A stretch of DNA of 64,000 nucleotides. Source: Aplectana chamaeleonis. Taxonomy: Eukaryota; Nematoda; Chromadorea; Rhabditida; Cosmocercidae. The stretch lies in contig JAPDOI010000020.1 of assembly GCA_029168955.1 (NCBI GenBank), positions 652,501 through 716,500 of the forward strand. The letters are read 5' to 3'. Under the pieces are notes generated by a model that was not told the origin of the DNA, did not search any database, and saw only the letters and a list, made by a program, of their open reading frames with translations. The position numbers were made by a program, and so were the translations under genes. Shown in pieces: positions 10,569 to 22,160 of the stretch (within the stretch, counting starts at the first letter, position 1; each line of letters begins with the position of its first letter).

Positions 10569-11546
10569 GACAGGTCCACATAGCAGACAAACAGTGAAGG
10601 CTCAATTCAGGTTAAGTCAGACACAACTTCTCCCCACCGGAAAACGCGCTACAGCACGATTTCTTCACATATCTTGCACTAGCGTGGGCATTCACGCCGC
10701 TCAGAGGCGTACCTGGGGGCGCACGTTTTGGTACGACTGTTGTTTTTGTGATGTGTGACAATATCGTCAATTACTGGTCTGGGGGAATCAGCCTCGCAAC
10801 TGGGAGCGCGCGCGGCGAGCGTATGGGGTGACCCGGTCATGACAAAGAGATAGATATCGCGCACTGTTGATTTTCCCATGGCAAACATCCTTTTTCTAAA
10901 TATTTCCATCAAGTAACTTCTTTATAGTTGCACGTGCGTGAATTTCGGAAATATGAAACGATTCGGTTCAAAGCATACTATGAATAAAAAAATGTGCACA
11001 ATGCTCGATGTCTAAGTATAGGCTCACTATACAATCAATTCATAAGAGGGTAAAAAGAATTGAAGAAAAAAATGAGAAGAAACAGGAATCCGAGGAATGT
11101 TCGTTATAAGAAAATCAGCATTGAGGGATATCGATCGTTCCATCCGTAACGCGGCCACCCCACACGCTACGCTCGATACGCACGCTCCAAGTTGCGACAC
11201 GGCTTCCTCCCATCCAGAGATTGATGATGGATTCGCATGTTCATGCGTAATACCTACCCACACGAAAATTTAACAGAAAGCATCTTAAAGTGCAAGAAGT
11301 TTAAAGGACTCATTAAAGTTACTTGGGTCCCACCACGCATCTTCATCCGATAGCCTCACGTGTCCTGTAGGTTGTGGGTGGTGGTCGTAATGTTTCCCAA
11401 CCGCGGAGGAGGTGGGGGAAAGGAAAAGAGCGTTGAGCGTGATTGGACGAGACAACGGGCTAGCCGCGTTCCGTCCATTCACGCACTTCACTTCTCTCGT
11501 GTTCACCCCGCGTTCTTCTGCGGCAACGACAGCATAAACGTACATA
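10569..11546. other. No gene seen
   Basis: Short frames only on both strands. Nothing supported. Confidence 0.3.
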
Positions 11547-11548
11547 TA

Positions 11549-11694
11549 CAGTCGACACGGATCCCTTTGATCTTTTTGGTTTTCCATTTACGACTGGCGC
11601 GAACCCGGTGTACATATGTTGTAACATACGTGCACCGAGTTTGCGCCAGCCGTCAGTAGGGAACCAAAAGTATTAGTGTGGTCCGTGCCGACTG
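11549..11694. repeat. TA-flanked CAGTCGAC palindromic MITE, copy 2
   Basis: Flanking TA on both sides, with CAGTCGACACGGATCC inverted against GGTCCGTGCCGACTG. The inner arms GACTGGCGCGAACCCGGTG and CACCGAGTTTGCGCCAGCC form a strong central hairpin. Confidence 0.7.
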
Positions 11695-12339
11695 TACCTT
11701 TGCCGATTCTAATATGGTAGATAAATCGAAAAGCTGTAAGTCCATAAAGGTGAGTGATAAAACCTGTATCCAGACGTGAAGATATACTTTCAAATTGTCT
11801 GAGAGCAGACAAAAATGGTAAACTCTCCCATTAATGATCACTCATGCATCCCTAATAGCCTAGAAAGGTATAGGAGTAGTAAGCACACTGAGAGCTGTGG
11901 CGGATATTTACCGACAAGTGCGCTCGTCTGATCTCCGACCTGGGTGAAATAGCAGGTTCCCACTGAGCACGGGCACTAGTAGAAAATAGTAATCATCCCC
12001 TTCCCCCACGCGAGGCTACAACTTTGCGCTTTGCGTCGACCACAACCTTTTGGCCAGACAGGTGTACGGCGTAAACTAGTACTATAGTTAGGAATAGAAA
12101 ATTAGAGTCCGGCCGTAGTGAAGTCTCCCGCGATTTGACCCAGATTCGTGCAGGTGGTCATTTATGGACTTTAACATGACTTTGGATTTAGGAGACTTTA
12201 ATCCTTAGGCTTCAGGTATACTTGAGCGGAACGCTTGCAAGGAGGATGAAACACACAAGGCGGGGAATGAGTTTATAAGAAATAGAGGCACGACTTTATC
12301 GCATCGCATTCGGATTCCACGGGTTCTGCTCAGTGACCT

Positions 12340-12950
12340 GCCATCGAATGTGGACGGAACCACCGCGGAGCCTTAGCGGTGATGCGGCAGTGCCGCTTCG
12401 GCTCCGCGATAGTGCCGCAGCGGCTCCGGAAGAGTATCTCATATGAAGTTATTCAAGAATCATTATACAACTAGGGGGGGGGGGCTAAGAACAAAAATAC
12501 GCACCTGCGGTCATTACGTCATCTGACTAGTAAGGACAGAGGTTACCACCGCTTTTGCGCCTAAGGAAATACAGAATTCACCTCAAACCTGGGTAATTGA
12601 ACCGGCGACAACTTCGCTTCACCACACATGATAGTACATCGTACTGCACGCGGATTCACTGCTGCATCCTCGCGAATCCGGCGGGGTTCTGCCACGGAGC
12701 CTGCGCGGTTCTAACGCCAGCCGCTGCGGTACTATCGCGGCGATGTCGAGGCTCAAGACACGGCAACAAAATCGTCTGATCACTGAGCCGCTGCGGTAGT
12801 ATCACGGAACTATCGCGGCGCAGTCGCGGTACTTTCTCGGCAGTGACGCGCCGATTTTTCTCAGAGAATGTTCTAAACAGGGTCCAGCAAACCGTCCACA
12901 AGGGCCGGGCAAAATACTTACGACCATCCTCCCCCCCCCCTCGGTGGTCA
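12340..12950. repeat. GC-rich repeat cluster with G and C homopolymer runs
   Basis: GCCGCAGCGGCTCCG-type motifs occur at 12360-12430. AGCCGCTGCGGTACTATCGC (12719) recurs as AGCCGCTGCGGTAGTATCAC (12786). A G run (about 12473) and a C run (about 12932) lie on either side. Probably decayed palindromic elements. Confidence 0.45.
12582..12603 (-). other. Spliced-leader-1-like 22-mer
   Basis: On the minus strand the block starts GGTTCAATTACCC and ends GGTTTGAG. It differs from the nematode SL1 exon, as I recall it, at two of 22 positions. It is followed by GTGAAT, a possible splice donor where SL RNA has one. No clear Sm site follows, so this is more likely a pseudogene or repeat motif than an active SL RNA gene. 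Confidence 0.4.
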
Positions 12951-13210
12951 TTCCTAGCCCTAAATTCTGGAAACAGAAACGATCCCCCAGAGACACCTCT
13001 ACAACGAGAACGTTAACAGTTTCCGAACTCTTATCGCTGATAACCGAATCATGATGGAGACGCAACGGTTAAGCCTTATTGTTATAGTTATATACCGGCG
13101 TTTCGCAGCCGCTAGACCATTGGAAAAATCTTGATCAATTTTTGAATCTCACCAATTGCAGACATTCAGCAGAAACAAAAGGCAGAGAAACGCCGATGTA
13201 ACGTCAGCAT

Positions 13211-13337
13211 GGATCCTAATGAGACTTTGTGTTCACTGTTGAGAGTTGGCGCCAACTGGTTCCCATATGCTATAATATATGTAGGTACAATGAGTTTGCG
13301 CCAACCTCCAATGGGGACGTAAAGTCTCATCAGGATC
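13211..13337. repeat. Palindromic MITE related to the 11549 element
   Basis: GGATCCTAATGAGACTTT at left is inverted against AAAGTCTCATCAGGATC at right. The core GAGTTTGCGCCAACC matches the core at 11549-11694. Confidence 0.6.
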
Positions 13338-13432
13338 TGTGCCGATGTATAACAAGATCCTTACCCGAGTGGTCTTGCCGCGGCGACAGCCCGCGATCTG
13401 CTTCGCGGCAAAATATACTATCGTTTTCTGAG

Positions 13433-13592
13433 CTGAATTCCGGTCCGCGATTGCGGACTATGGCTGTTGCATCATGCAACACGTGATAATAGTGCTGGTA
13501 GAAAGGTGAATCGTGCCGGGACCAAGTGGTCCCAGCACGATTCTCACATGTCACATGATGCAATAGCCGTAGTCCGCAAATACGAACCGAAA
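13433..13592. repeat. GAATTCCGGTCCGC palindromic MITE
   Basis: Arms contain ATTGCGGACTATGGCTGTTG and the complementary form around GCAATAGCCGTAGTCCGCAA. A half copy lies at 33259-33350 and a diverged copy at 40738-40855. The Tc4/Tc5-like element begins immediately to the right. Confidence 0.6.
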
Positions 13593-13791
13593 TTTGTCTA
13601 ACAAGGGAACCACAATTAGCCATAGTAACCATTCGGAGTGAGATGTATACACGATTGTAGGTCCAGGTAAGGTAGTAAACATATATCAATACTAGCTGCC
13701 TAGACCTCCCACAGAGAGCGCTGTGACCCGCCGAAGTTTGCTCCCCGCAGAAGAGGGGACACGTCTACGCGGGGTAATCATTCTACGGCGT

Positions 13792-13863
13792 GGCAGCCGT
13801 GGTATAGTGGTAGAGCTCTCGCTTCGTGAATGAGCTATGGAGGGTTCGATCCCCGAGCCGTGC
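13792..13863 (+). tRNA. tRNA-like sequence in left transposon arm (Thr-CGT-like)
   Basis: TGGTATAGTGGTAGAGC fits a pol III A box and GGGTTCGATCCCC a B box, and a T5 run at about 13867 could terminate transcription. The putative anticodon loop TTCGTGA would read CGT (Thr). Acceptor and T stems pair only in part, so it is a tRNA-like relic, though pol III transcription toward the interior is possible. Confidence 0.45.
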
Positions 13864-14050
13864 GAAATTTTTGCATTTTTAATTTTCTCCTCGGAATTTA
13901 ATGATTTTCTTACCTTCGACATTTTTAGCACTTTCGCACATATAATCAGGTTTCGGAAATACAATTTTAGACACATTCTCTCGACGCATTCTGTTGCCTT
14001 GATGGAAGAATTGCGTTGTTTTCTCTTCGTTTGGCGTTGAAAATGGAGAG

Positions 14051-14788
14051 CGAAAATTCATTTTAACACTGATGGAACGACACGAAAGTTTTGCGGCCCG
14101 CTGAAACCTCTGCACGTCGTGCTCCTCAATCGCTCGCAATTTCGTCCAATGATTCCAACATTTGATCCATCGGAAATTATGTTGCATAACCTTCAGCGTA
14201 CGACTACCCTTCACTGATGCTCGATAGAAGGCAATAGCATCTTTAACCTAGAATATGTCCAAATGGAAAATGAATTTTGGAACAAAAAACATTCTCAAAG
14301 CTGACTAGTGGTAGTTAAACACACCCTGGCCGTTGGAACATAAGCGTCCCCGAAAATCACTACATCTTCGCCTGTTTCAACCGAGGAGTTTCCACCCAAG
14401 TAATCGTCTTCGCCGTTCCAGTCTGGATCATCGGCAGCATCGCTATCCAGGTCTTCTTCCGAGTCGGCGTCGCAGTGTGCCAAGATGCAGTCGCGTAGTA
14501 TACGTATGAATTTTTCCGCAATCTTCTTCTCTTCGCGACAAGCATCTTGACAGTCGAAAGGCTGTCCAAACTCAGCGATTAATAGAGAAACAACCTTTTC
14601 AGGACGGAAAACCATCGCGAATAATCAATAGGCGGTAGACGGCGCGTGAACGGGAAAATCTCATGATCTCTCTAATCAATATATCACAAGCACCGTTGAT
14701 TAACAGTCCGCTCAGACTGCACCTGACTAGAGTCACTTAAACATTCTATTGTGGGTGCAAGTGCTCCAACAGAGATAAAAAAGTTTTT
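14051..14788 (-). pseudogene. Transposase N-terminal remnant inside the Tc4/Tc5-like element
   Basis: Minus-strand frame 14615-14295 encodes an MVFRPEKVVSLL start and a very acidic stretch (DADSEEDLDSDAADD). Frame 14214 downward begins GSRTLKVMQHNFRWIKCWN, resembling the HTH-like segment of nematode Tc5-type transposases. After about 55 residues that frame runs into the inverted repeat. No catalytic domain is present. The assignment rests mainly on context (target site and termini), with weak motif support. Confidence 0.45.
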
Positions 14789-14975
14789 CTCTCCATTTTC
14801 AACGCCAAACGAAAAGAAAACAACGCAATTCTTCCATCAAGGCAACAGAATGCGTCGAGAGAATGTGTCTAAAATTGTATTTCCGAAACCTGATTATATG
14901 TGCGAAAGTGCTAAAAATGTCGAAGGTAAGAAAATCATTAAATTCCGAGGAGAAAACTAAAAATGCAAAAAATTC

Positions 14976-15047
14976 GCACGGCTCGGGGATCGAACCCTCC
15001 ATAACTCATTCACGAAGCGAGAGCTCTACCACTATACCACGGCTGCC
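14976..15047 (-). tRNA. tRNA-like sequence in right transposon arm
   Basis: Inverted copy of the left-arm tRNA-like sequence, one base different in the variable region, with a T6 run after it on the minus strand. Both copies point into the element. Confidence 0.45.
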
Positions 15048-15240
15048 ACACCGTGGAATGATTACCCCGCGTAGACGTGTCCCCTCTTCTGCGGGGAGCA
15101 AACTTCGGCGGGTCACAGCGCTCTCTGTGGGAGGTCTAGGCAGCTAGTATTGATATATGTTTACTACCTTACCTGGACCTACAATCGTGTATACATCTCA
15201 CTCCGAATGGTTACTATGGCTAATTGTGGTTCCCTTGTAA

Positions 15241-16494
15241 GAGAACGACAGTAGCCTATCCTCCTCATTTCTAGTCGGGCGAAGTAAAGTTTATCAGGCT
15301 CACTGTATCGGAAGCTCCTTCTCACAGTTAGATTTTGCAATGGCCAACCGCTTCGCTGCTTCCTGCGTCCGGACTCAGATGAGCAAGATAGACTTTACAT
15401 ACTCAGGCCAAGACCAAAATTTTTGCCAACGTCCTTATGTACCTCACCTCGTCTGAATTGTTGTGTACCGGTCGGGTTGGGAGATGAAAGTGTATTATTT
15501 CGTGGGGAATTCTATGTGGAGTTCGGCTTTCTTTGAAGTCGAAATTTTTTCCTAATGGATGTCGTACGTTTTATAGTGCTTTTTGAGACGTAGTACAGCT
15601 AATTTCCGCCCACAATGGGATCAAAACAGTTAAAAGGACATGGAGCTGGCTCTTCTCGGGTTGCAATTTCGATTCTGAATCCGAAAAACAACTTTACTGG
15701 AAATTCAACAACGTTTTTGTTTTTTTTTCAATAAACTGTATGCTTTTTCCACTCGGTAGATTCACGATCCCCCTTCCAACTTTTCGTTCCTCCCCTGAAA
15801 TTGCTGCGACCTAACACCACCACCACCTCCCGTTAGCAAGTTGTGCACAACTGCTTGACCTTGGTTCTAGAGGTCAAAAGCAAAATGAGGAATCTTCTGT
15901 GTTAAATTCAGACGGGTGTGGTCCGACCGGACAACGAGGGAACGTTAAAAACTTAATTGTTTTGGAGACGTGAACATTTTGGGCCGTCTGTTTTTCTTTT
16001 AGAAAGAAAAATCTGAGGTCCCAAAGATTCTATTTTCATCCTAGGCCCATCTTCTACAAAGTGCGCTACTATCGCCCGGTAACTTCGCTAATAAAGGCCT
16101 CTGCATGATTCGGCGGCGAAAATTGCGCCGCAGTGATAGGGAATGAAGGCAAGACACAGAGCTGCGTAGCCGCCCTCTATTCTTCATCGCGACTGCGCGA
16201 CTTTTGCCGCCTGACTATGCAGAGCCCTTATAGATATTAGAGAGCAATATCCAAACTGCACTGCGGCGAGGCGTTCAAGAAGCCGCCTTCCTAAGCCAAA
16301 CCGAGGTACGTCGGTTTGGCTTTGGAGCGCGGAAACCGCAGACTTCGGAACAAGCAATTCGAAACTGCACTCACCGAGGCTCATCAGTAGGGTAGGGAGT
16401 GCAGTAATTATAAGGTGAAAAAATTAACCTGAAAAACTTCTTTTAAAATACTTTCACTGCAAAACCTGTTAATTATTTTCAGAACGCGGGGGCA
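15241..16494. other. No gene seen
   Basis: Mixed sequence. A short perfect hairpin GCCAAACCGAGGTACGTCGG lies near 16297. A 66-codon minus-strand frame (16184-16384) has no recognisable motif. Confidence 0.35.
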
Positions 16495-16776
16495 TACAGT
16501 GCTTCTCTGGGTCAAATTCCGGTCCGCAATTGCGTTTCGACACGCTTTGCGGCCGCATGCTACCGAGTCGAAAGAGTTTCTAGGGCCGCAGCCGCCGATC
16601 TGTTGATCCAAGGTGGTTTTTGAAAACTGGAAGCTAATTACAATTGGAGAAACTGCATAAAAAAGCCACATCGAGCCGGCTTTGGCGCTAAAAATTCGAC
16701 CGACTCACGCGCATGCGGCCGCAAGGCGTGTCGAGACGCAATTGAGGACCGGAATTTGGCTCAGAGAAGCACAGTA
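16495..16776. repeat. TACTGTGCTT palindromic MITE, copy 3
   Basis: TACAGTGCTTCTCTGGGTC at left (one base off the family) and GCACAGTA at right; TA duplication kept. The second arm is in the same order as other copies. Confidence 0.8.
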
Positions 16777-16879
16777 GAAAGTTGCGACATTTTTCAAAAA
16801 TTTTGATCTCCAAGTGGGGGGAGCGTAGCCTAGTCGAGGTCCTGGACTACGGTCTACCTGACCCTCATCTGTGTACCCT

Positions 16880-17026
16880 CTATAAAACGTCGAAATTCAC
16901 ATCGTTCGAGGCGCGAGCGGCGGGCGCGACGCCTCGGCCTCCGTCTACCCTACGCTCTCTCACCGTCTCTAACCTCCGCTCCGCACCAGCATGCTTAGGA
17001 ACCAAGTGAATTTCGCCGTTTTATAG
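16880..17026. repeat. CTATAAAACG palindromic MITE, copy 2
   Basis: CTATAAAACGTCGAAATTCA is inverted against TGAATTTCGCCGTTTTATAG, with the family interior between. Confidence 0.8.
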
Positions 17027-18018
17027 CCTGTACTACGCAAGGAAGACTATGACCTAGTGACCACAAACGGTTGTGGCTTGACGCGGGCGGCCTGCGTTCG
17101 CACACATTCGTATGACCGACCGCGCCGTAGACTCTCTTGGAAAGCGAGAACATCGCGCATTCGTGAAAATATTCAAACATTATTGTAAGATGTCCAGAGA
17201 AAGCCGGTCAAGGCGTTGGGTTAGATCTTTCGGGAGTATGAGTCAGTTTCATTTAAAGCCCCTGATCATTTTTGCCTGTTCTGGCGCTTCTCTTGGTTAT
17301 GCTAGATGATCGATCGACAAGCTCAAATTCCAAGTGGCAATAATATTCTTGATATGCCATGTTGTAGTCTCAAACTTTTCCAACTGCCTTGAAATGCTTC
17401 GAACAAAAGATTGAGAGGAGAGAAACAAAAGAAGTTCTCCGCGTGGACGATTCCTTGAAGGCGGACTGAAGTAAAACTGGTTCTGCTGGAACCTTCGTGA
17501 GAAGCTCAGGCAGGATTAGGATATTATCTGAGAATATGCAAAGGTGAGATTGTGATTGCATGCTAGAACCTTCGTGAGAAGCTCACGTAGTTCAGGACTA
17601 AAGAAGCTTCACAGATTATGCTCAATCTAAAGGGCGTTCACGGTCCCTAATGCTAACAAAAACGTAGTATCCATTAGGCATCACATAAAGTCCATGACAC
17701 GCCACCAAGGGGCAAGAACTACCTCATGAGGGACAGAAATGGAAGGGGATATCTAATGGAACATCATTTCAAAAAATGGAGATTCTCGTCCGATTTTTTC
17801 GACCTCATATACTAAGGGATCAATGTTGCCGGAGTTCCTAGCGCCGCGCTAGAGACGGTAGAATTTTTTCAAAGCAGGCACGCACAGGAGTACAGGGTCG
17901 AATAGCTTCCCGCCGCTGATAGGCGCGGCAGAATGCAATGAAGGAGAATCGATCGTGTGGCGCCGCATGATCTATACTCCTCCATTGCATGCTGTCGCCC
18001 TTTCAGCGGCGGGACTCT
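17027..18018. other. No gene; one decayed GC-rich palindrome
   Basis: A decayed element near 17895-18010 has CTGATAGGCGCGGCAGAATG and a partial inverted match. The phrase AACCTTCGTGAGAAGCTCA occurs twice (17488 and 17565). No coding signal. Confidence 0.35.
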
Positions 18019-18153
18019 AAGGGGTCGTTATACTTCCGCCGCCGAGCCGCGGCACAATGTATTGCTGTAATATTGATCACGCGGCGCGGTGCGATCGATA
18101 TTATCGGACTGCCCTTCGCCGCGCCGCTCGGCGGTGGAAGTATTAATGACCCC
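18019..18153. repeat. GTCGT-TATACT palindromic MITE, copy 2
   Basis: AAGGGGTCGTTATACTTCC at left is inverted against GGAAGTATTAATGACCCCTT. The centre carries GATCACGCGGCGCGG and GATCGATATTA. Confidence 0.65.
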
Positions 18154-19600
18154 TTATCGATTGCTGCTTTGGGCGCGGCGAGTTGTGCCAGTCCATACAT
18201 CGCGACCCCGTCGCCGCGATGCAAGTATGAATTAGGCCTAACACCCCTGACCGACCCGTCGCCGCGACGGGCGCATGCAAACTGTACATTCGGCCGACCC
18301 TGCCATAGTGCCTGTGCTAGTCCCGATACTATGAGTTGGCGAAACCTGTCGCTGCAACGACAAGGAAGTATACAAGTGCCTAAATCGACCCTTATCACAG
18401 TTAGACGCACTGGTCAGCCTTTGTTGTGCTGGCGGTGCGCGCGACCGTTCTGTTTCCATTTGAGATACATTGTTTCTGTTTATTGTCTATGACAATGCTT
18501 CCCGCAACTTTGCTTTTGAATGCTATTCACTCCATGTGTAGCCGAAGAGCCCCTAGAGAGGATGAAAACCAGTCATGGCCGACTTTTTTTTCATTCCGCC
18601 TTTATTTCTCGGAACATTTTTCGCTGTTGATTTGTTTATGTGCTGTGAAATATAAATTACGACTCACGTTTATACTCTTCATTTTCTGTTCAGACATTTT
18701 TGACCACAGAGGGTTCCGGATTTCTCAGCAAATGAGTTGATGTATGTCGCACTCAATTTCAGCTTCCAATGGAGTTGACCACATTGGACGTCATCATGTC
18801 GACACTTCTTCCGTTCTATTCGTTCCGCAGGTCCGTATTCAGGACATCTATGGATATGTGTTTAATAGCACATACACTGGCGTTCAGAACTGACCGAATA
18901 ACAAAGCCCATCATCCACGGTCATTGTTATACCCTACGACAGCCCTGTCGCGGTCGCAGAGGAGATCGACGTCGCTGTCGCGCAGGGCCAGTTATGCTAT
19001 GTCATACATCGCGCCAACTTACGTCCGACACGCGCCATCGCCCGCGCAATCGCAGACAAAACTCGGATCAATAACCCGGAAACTTCGCTGTCGCGGGCGA
19101 CGGTCGCAGTGCGCCACACTGCGACCCATGCCCGCTACAGCGACCGATTGCGGCACTGTTTCAAAATTTGAATGCATAATACCCATCTGTAACCCTGCGA
19201 CGCGACCGGCGCATGCAAAGTGTTCCCGCGACAGCTCTTTTCAAGGTGAGAGCGTGGGTCCCGGCACAATTCTTAACAGATGAGCGAACCTGTCGCGGTC
19301 GCACACTGGAGGTATAACAATGGCCTACCCAACGCCCCAGAAAAAAAGCTGGTCGCATAGAGCAATTGTGGAATGAGCTGAATGCGCAGGTGCTCAGTTC
19401 TGCTGGAACTACCATTCGCTACTTCCGAGCTGTTGACGTGCCCAAGGCTCCACAACTCCGCTCAAGATGTTTTATCGGTATTATTCGGGAACGGCCTCTG
19501 CAGATCTTTTCATGACCTCGCTGAGCGCCTCCCATGCTGTCCAGGTTCCACTCCAAATCATGACGGATGATAGCGACTGACCTCAGAACCTGCAGTGAGG
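18154..19600. other. GTCGC-rich decayed palindromes; no firm gene
   Basis: Stretches at 18910-19330 carry CCTGTCGCGGTCGC in both orientations, with TCATTGTTATACC and GGTATAACAATGG near the ends, so a palindromic element of about 410 bp is likely. Frame 18426-18740 is hydrophobic in places but lacks family motifs. Confidence 0.4.
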
Positions 19601-20791
19601 TTCGGCGAGCCATTTTCCATTAGCATCACGACTTGTTGGAGCAAATTTTACGCTGATCCCAGAAGTGTCTCCAGAATCGCTCAGAACTCACTAAGAACGG
19701 AGTTGTGGCCTCTTCAAAGTTCTGAAATTGAAAGGCGAGAAGTTTGCGGACGAGTTGTCTCGAGCCTGTTTTTTTCTCATTATTCGCAGCTATCGTTTTG
19801 AAGCAGGTCAAAAAATAAAGCCAGAACGAAAACAAATGGAAGAACATAGGTCTGGAACAAAATCGATCGCGCTTCTCTTCAGTATTGAGACCGGAAGAAT
19901 GTCGGTGGGTGTTACCGATTTTTTCTTCCATGGGGGCGGGGTAAACTTTTTCCTAGCTTTTTCTCACTTATTTGAGCGATTTGAGATTTCGCGCTAGGCA
20001 GTATTGCTACACGCGGCGACAGGAGTATAATATCAAAAATCACCCCTGAGCTTGGACTGTGCCTTTAATGCTTTCTTGCTCCTGCCCAACGGCTGGACGC
20101 CGGCCTGCGGCCCGCCTTACGATCAGCATCTGCACAAATCTCTTGATTTTCTGTACAATTGTTTCGACCTTGCGATTAGACACGTAACTACACCTCCTTT
20201 GCGACGTTTTTGTTTGGCACTCCGACCCTGTCCATGGCGATCACTGCGACTCTCGCCTGACTTCTCCCTTATGACTCCGCAATTCGCCGACCGATTCCTG
20301 TGGTCGTCATAGCGTGAGTAAAAGTTAATTACAGGCACGCATCGATCAAATGGGTAGATCATAAATTGTTAGATCAAGCCTACGCGACAGCGCCAAAGTC
20401 CATCCTTTACAATACTACGTATTATATACTACAACGGTTATATGGAGAGGTTCCCAAGAATAGGAAAATTAATGTGGGAACAAGCATAACAAGGGACACT
20501 TTTTTATCAAATGATGATCAATTTCAAGAGAGTCTGGTCAGTGGTCTGTCCATCAAAGCTCCTAATTGTGAAGAAACTGTATCACAGGGTTGAATATGAA
20601 GTACTGCTCTGAAGGCTAGAGGGGACAGAGCAACCGCATTTTGTTATGGCGTAAGCGGAGACTAACGCGGACGTTTAAACGCAAACGGCGCCCGCACACA
20701 GGCATTCGTAATGGGACCAACCGCGTAGCAGGCTTCCTTGATGGAGCGATATCGAAATGTCGTTACATTATAAGAATGCAGCAACCATTAA

Positions 20792-21277
20792 AGGCAGTGT
20801 TCACGATGAGGATCGTTTTTCTGCTTTTCCGCCTATCTTGAAGACGGTCCCATGCTGATTCCAATGATATTTTTGGAATCGTACAAGACCTTCTAGGAAC
20901 GGAATTATGGTCCCTCAAAAATTGAGCTAGGAAAGCATGGTGGACGAGTTGTCTGAGCCTTGTAACTTCCGTCTTTGGCAGCCGATGTATGCGAGCTGAC
21001 CTGAGTAAAGAGAGAGGTTGGAAATAAAGGGAAGAACGGGGCTGTTGATCGGAAACCTTCGCTCATCTCACAATCTCGAGCATTTATTCGTTCACGTCGG
21101 TGGGCGTGGAAAGTGCATCTGGGATGTGACGAGCTGACGGGTGCCCAACATTAGGGCTGTAGGGGATCGTTCCGAGCTCATTTTTCTTAGTTTTTTCAAC
21201 GTTAGGGTTGCGCGAGGCCTTGCAGCTGCCGATCTCCACCAAAAAATCAGACATGGTTTTTATCGTGGACACTGCCT
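20792..21277. repeat. TTAA-flanked AGGCAGTG MITE, copy 2
   Basis: TTAA then AGGCAGTGTTCACGAT at left; ATCGTGGACACTGCCT then TTAG at right. The interior is closely similar to 53489-53966 along its length (for example CCCATGCTGATTCCAATGAT and GCCGATGTATGCGAGCTG in both). Confidence 0.75.
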
Positions 21278-21281
21278 TTAG

Positions 21282-21966
21282 GATTGCGAGACCGTCTCAG
21301 CAGCTTAGTACACATGCACTTGTCTGTTAAGTGACGCTTTATGAGTTTTTTGCTGTTCACTCTTGCCTGAATGATCTTCACAGAAAGAGTCGAAAACAAA
21401 ATGCCGTCATACTACTAATAATAACCACACAATGCCACATGAAAGGAGGGTAAAGAAAACCGGTAAGAACAGTGACTTGAAGGGAATTCTATTCACAAAG
21501 ACGAATATGGGCAAAGTTAATGTCTCAGTGTAGCTAATCCCTGAAGAAACGTGACTTCTTTCACACTACCCTATCAAAACACTAATCTGCGATATCAGAA
21601 TTGGATTTCGGAACGAAGTCGATTAACGCAGTTGCAAAGGGTGTGATAGCTGTTCAGCTCACCCGACTGGGCGAGCACGGAATGAGGATGTGGAAGGCAG
21701 GGATTAAGTTCTGCACCAATTTTGAAAAAGCTCCGCGAAAACCGCCATAGGTAGCTCAGAGGCGTGCTGTATGCGAGCCGGAGAACATCCGATAGCAAAA
21801 ACTGCTATGCATATTCAATTGGAGGGCTAACGGTAGGGAAGATGGTCCGAGCAAGAATGATCGCAGTTCCTCCACATTTAGATGGAAATTTTAGATGAGG
21901 CAACGAACGGGACAAGATCAAATGGCAGCAGTGTTCGAGAAAAAGCGAATTCTCAACACGTACGTA
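21282..21966. other. No gene seen
   Basis: Short frames only; no family motif on either strand. Confidence 0.3.
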
Positions 21967-21979
21967 GAGTTCACGTAAT

Positions 21980-22098
21980 AAATTTAGTCTGATGAGAAGA
22001 CGTGGCTGCGACGGTAGATCGCCGCGCGCGAATCACACCTTCATTGGTCTGTGATTCTGCCAACAGCGCACGGCCAGCCGCCTGGTTCATGCGTCAGA
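21980..22098. repeat. TTTAGTCTGATGA MITE, copy 2
   Basis: TTTAGTCTGATGA at left, ATGCGTCAGACTAAAT at right; GGCTGCGACGGTAGATC inside as in copy 1. Confidence 0.55.
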
Positions 22099-22160
22099 CT
22101 AAATCGAATACGGAAACCAAATATGTACTATAGAAGTGAATGCGAAACTTTCTTCTTAAA

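Larger units (their letters stand above)
13602..15237. mobile_element. Tc4/Tc5-like DNA transposon with 449-bp inverted repeats
   Basis: Left arm 13602-14050 and right arm 14789-15237 are equal in length and nearly identical in inverted orientation. The ends read CAAGGGAACCAC and its complement. The element is flanked by TAA on both sides within an original CTAAG, matching the CTNAG target and TNA duplication known for the Caenorhabditis elements Tc4 and Tc5. Total length is 1636 bp. The 738-bp interior has two minus-strand coding remnants but no DDE catalytic domain, so it is probably an internal-deletion derivative. Each arm contains a tRNA-like sequence. Confidence 0.8.

Noticed and set aside
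13792..13863. Functional tRNA-Thr gene
   Set aside because: Only three of seven acceptor positions pair, and it lies in both arms of a transposon.
17989..18492. 167-codon plus-strand frame
   Set aside because: Half of it is a GC-rich palindromic MITE, and the rest contains decayed GTCGC repeats.
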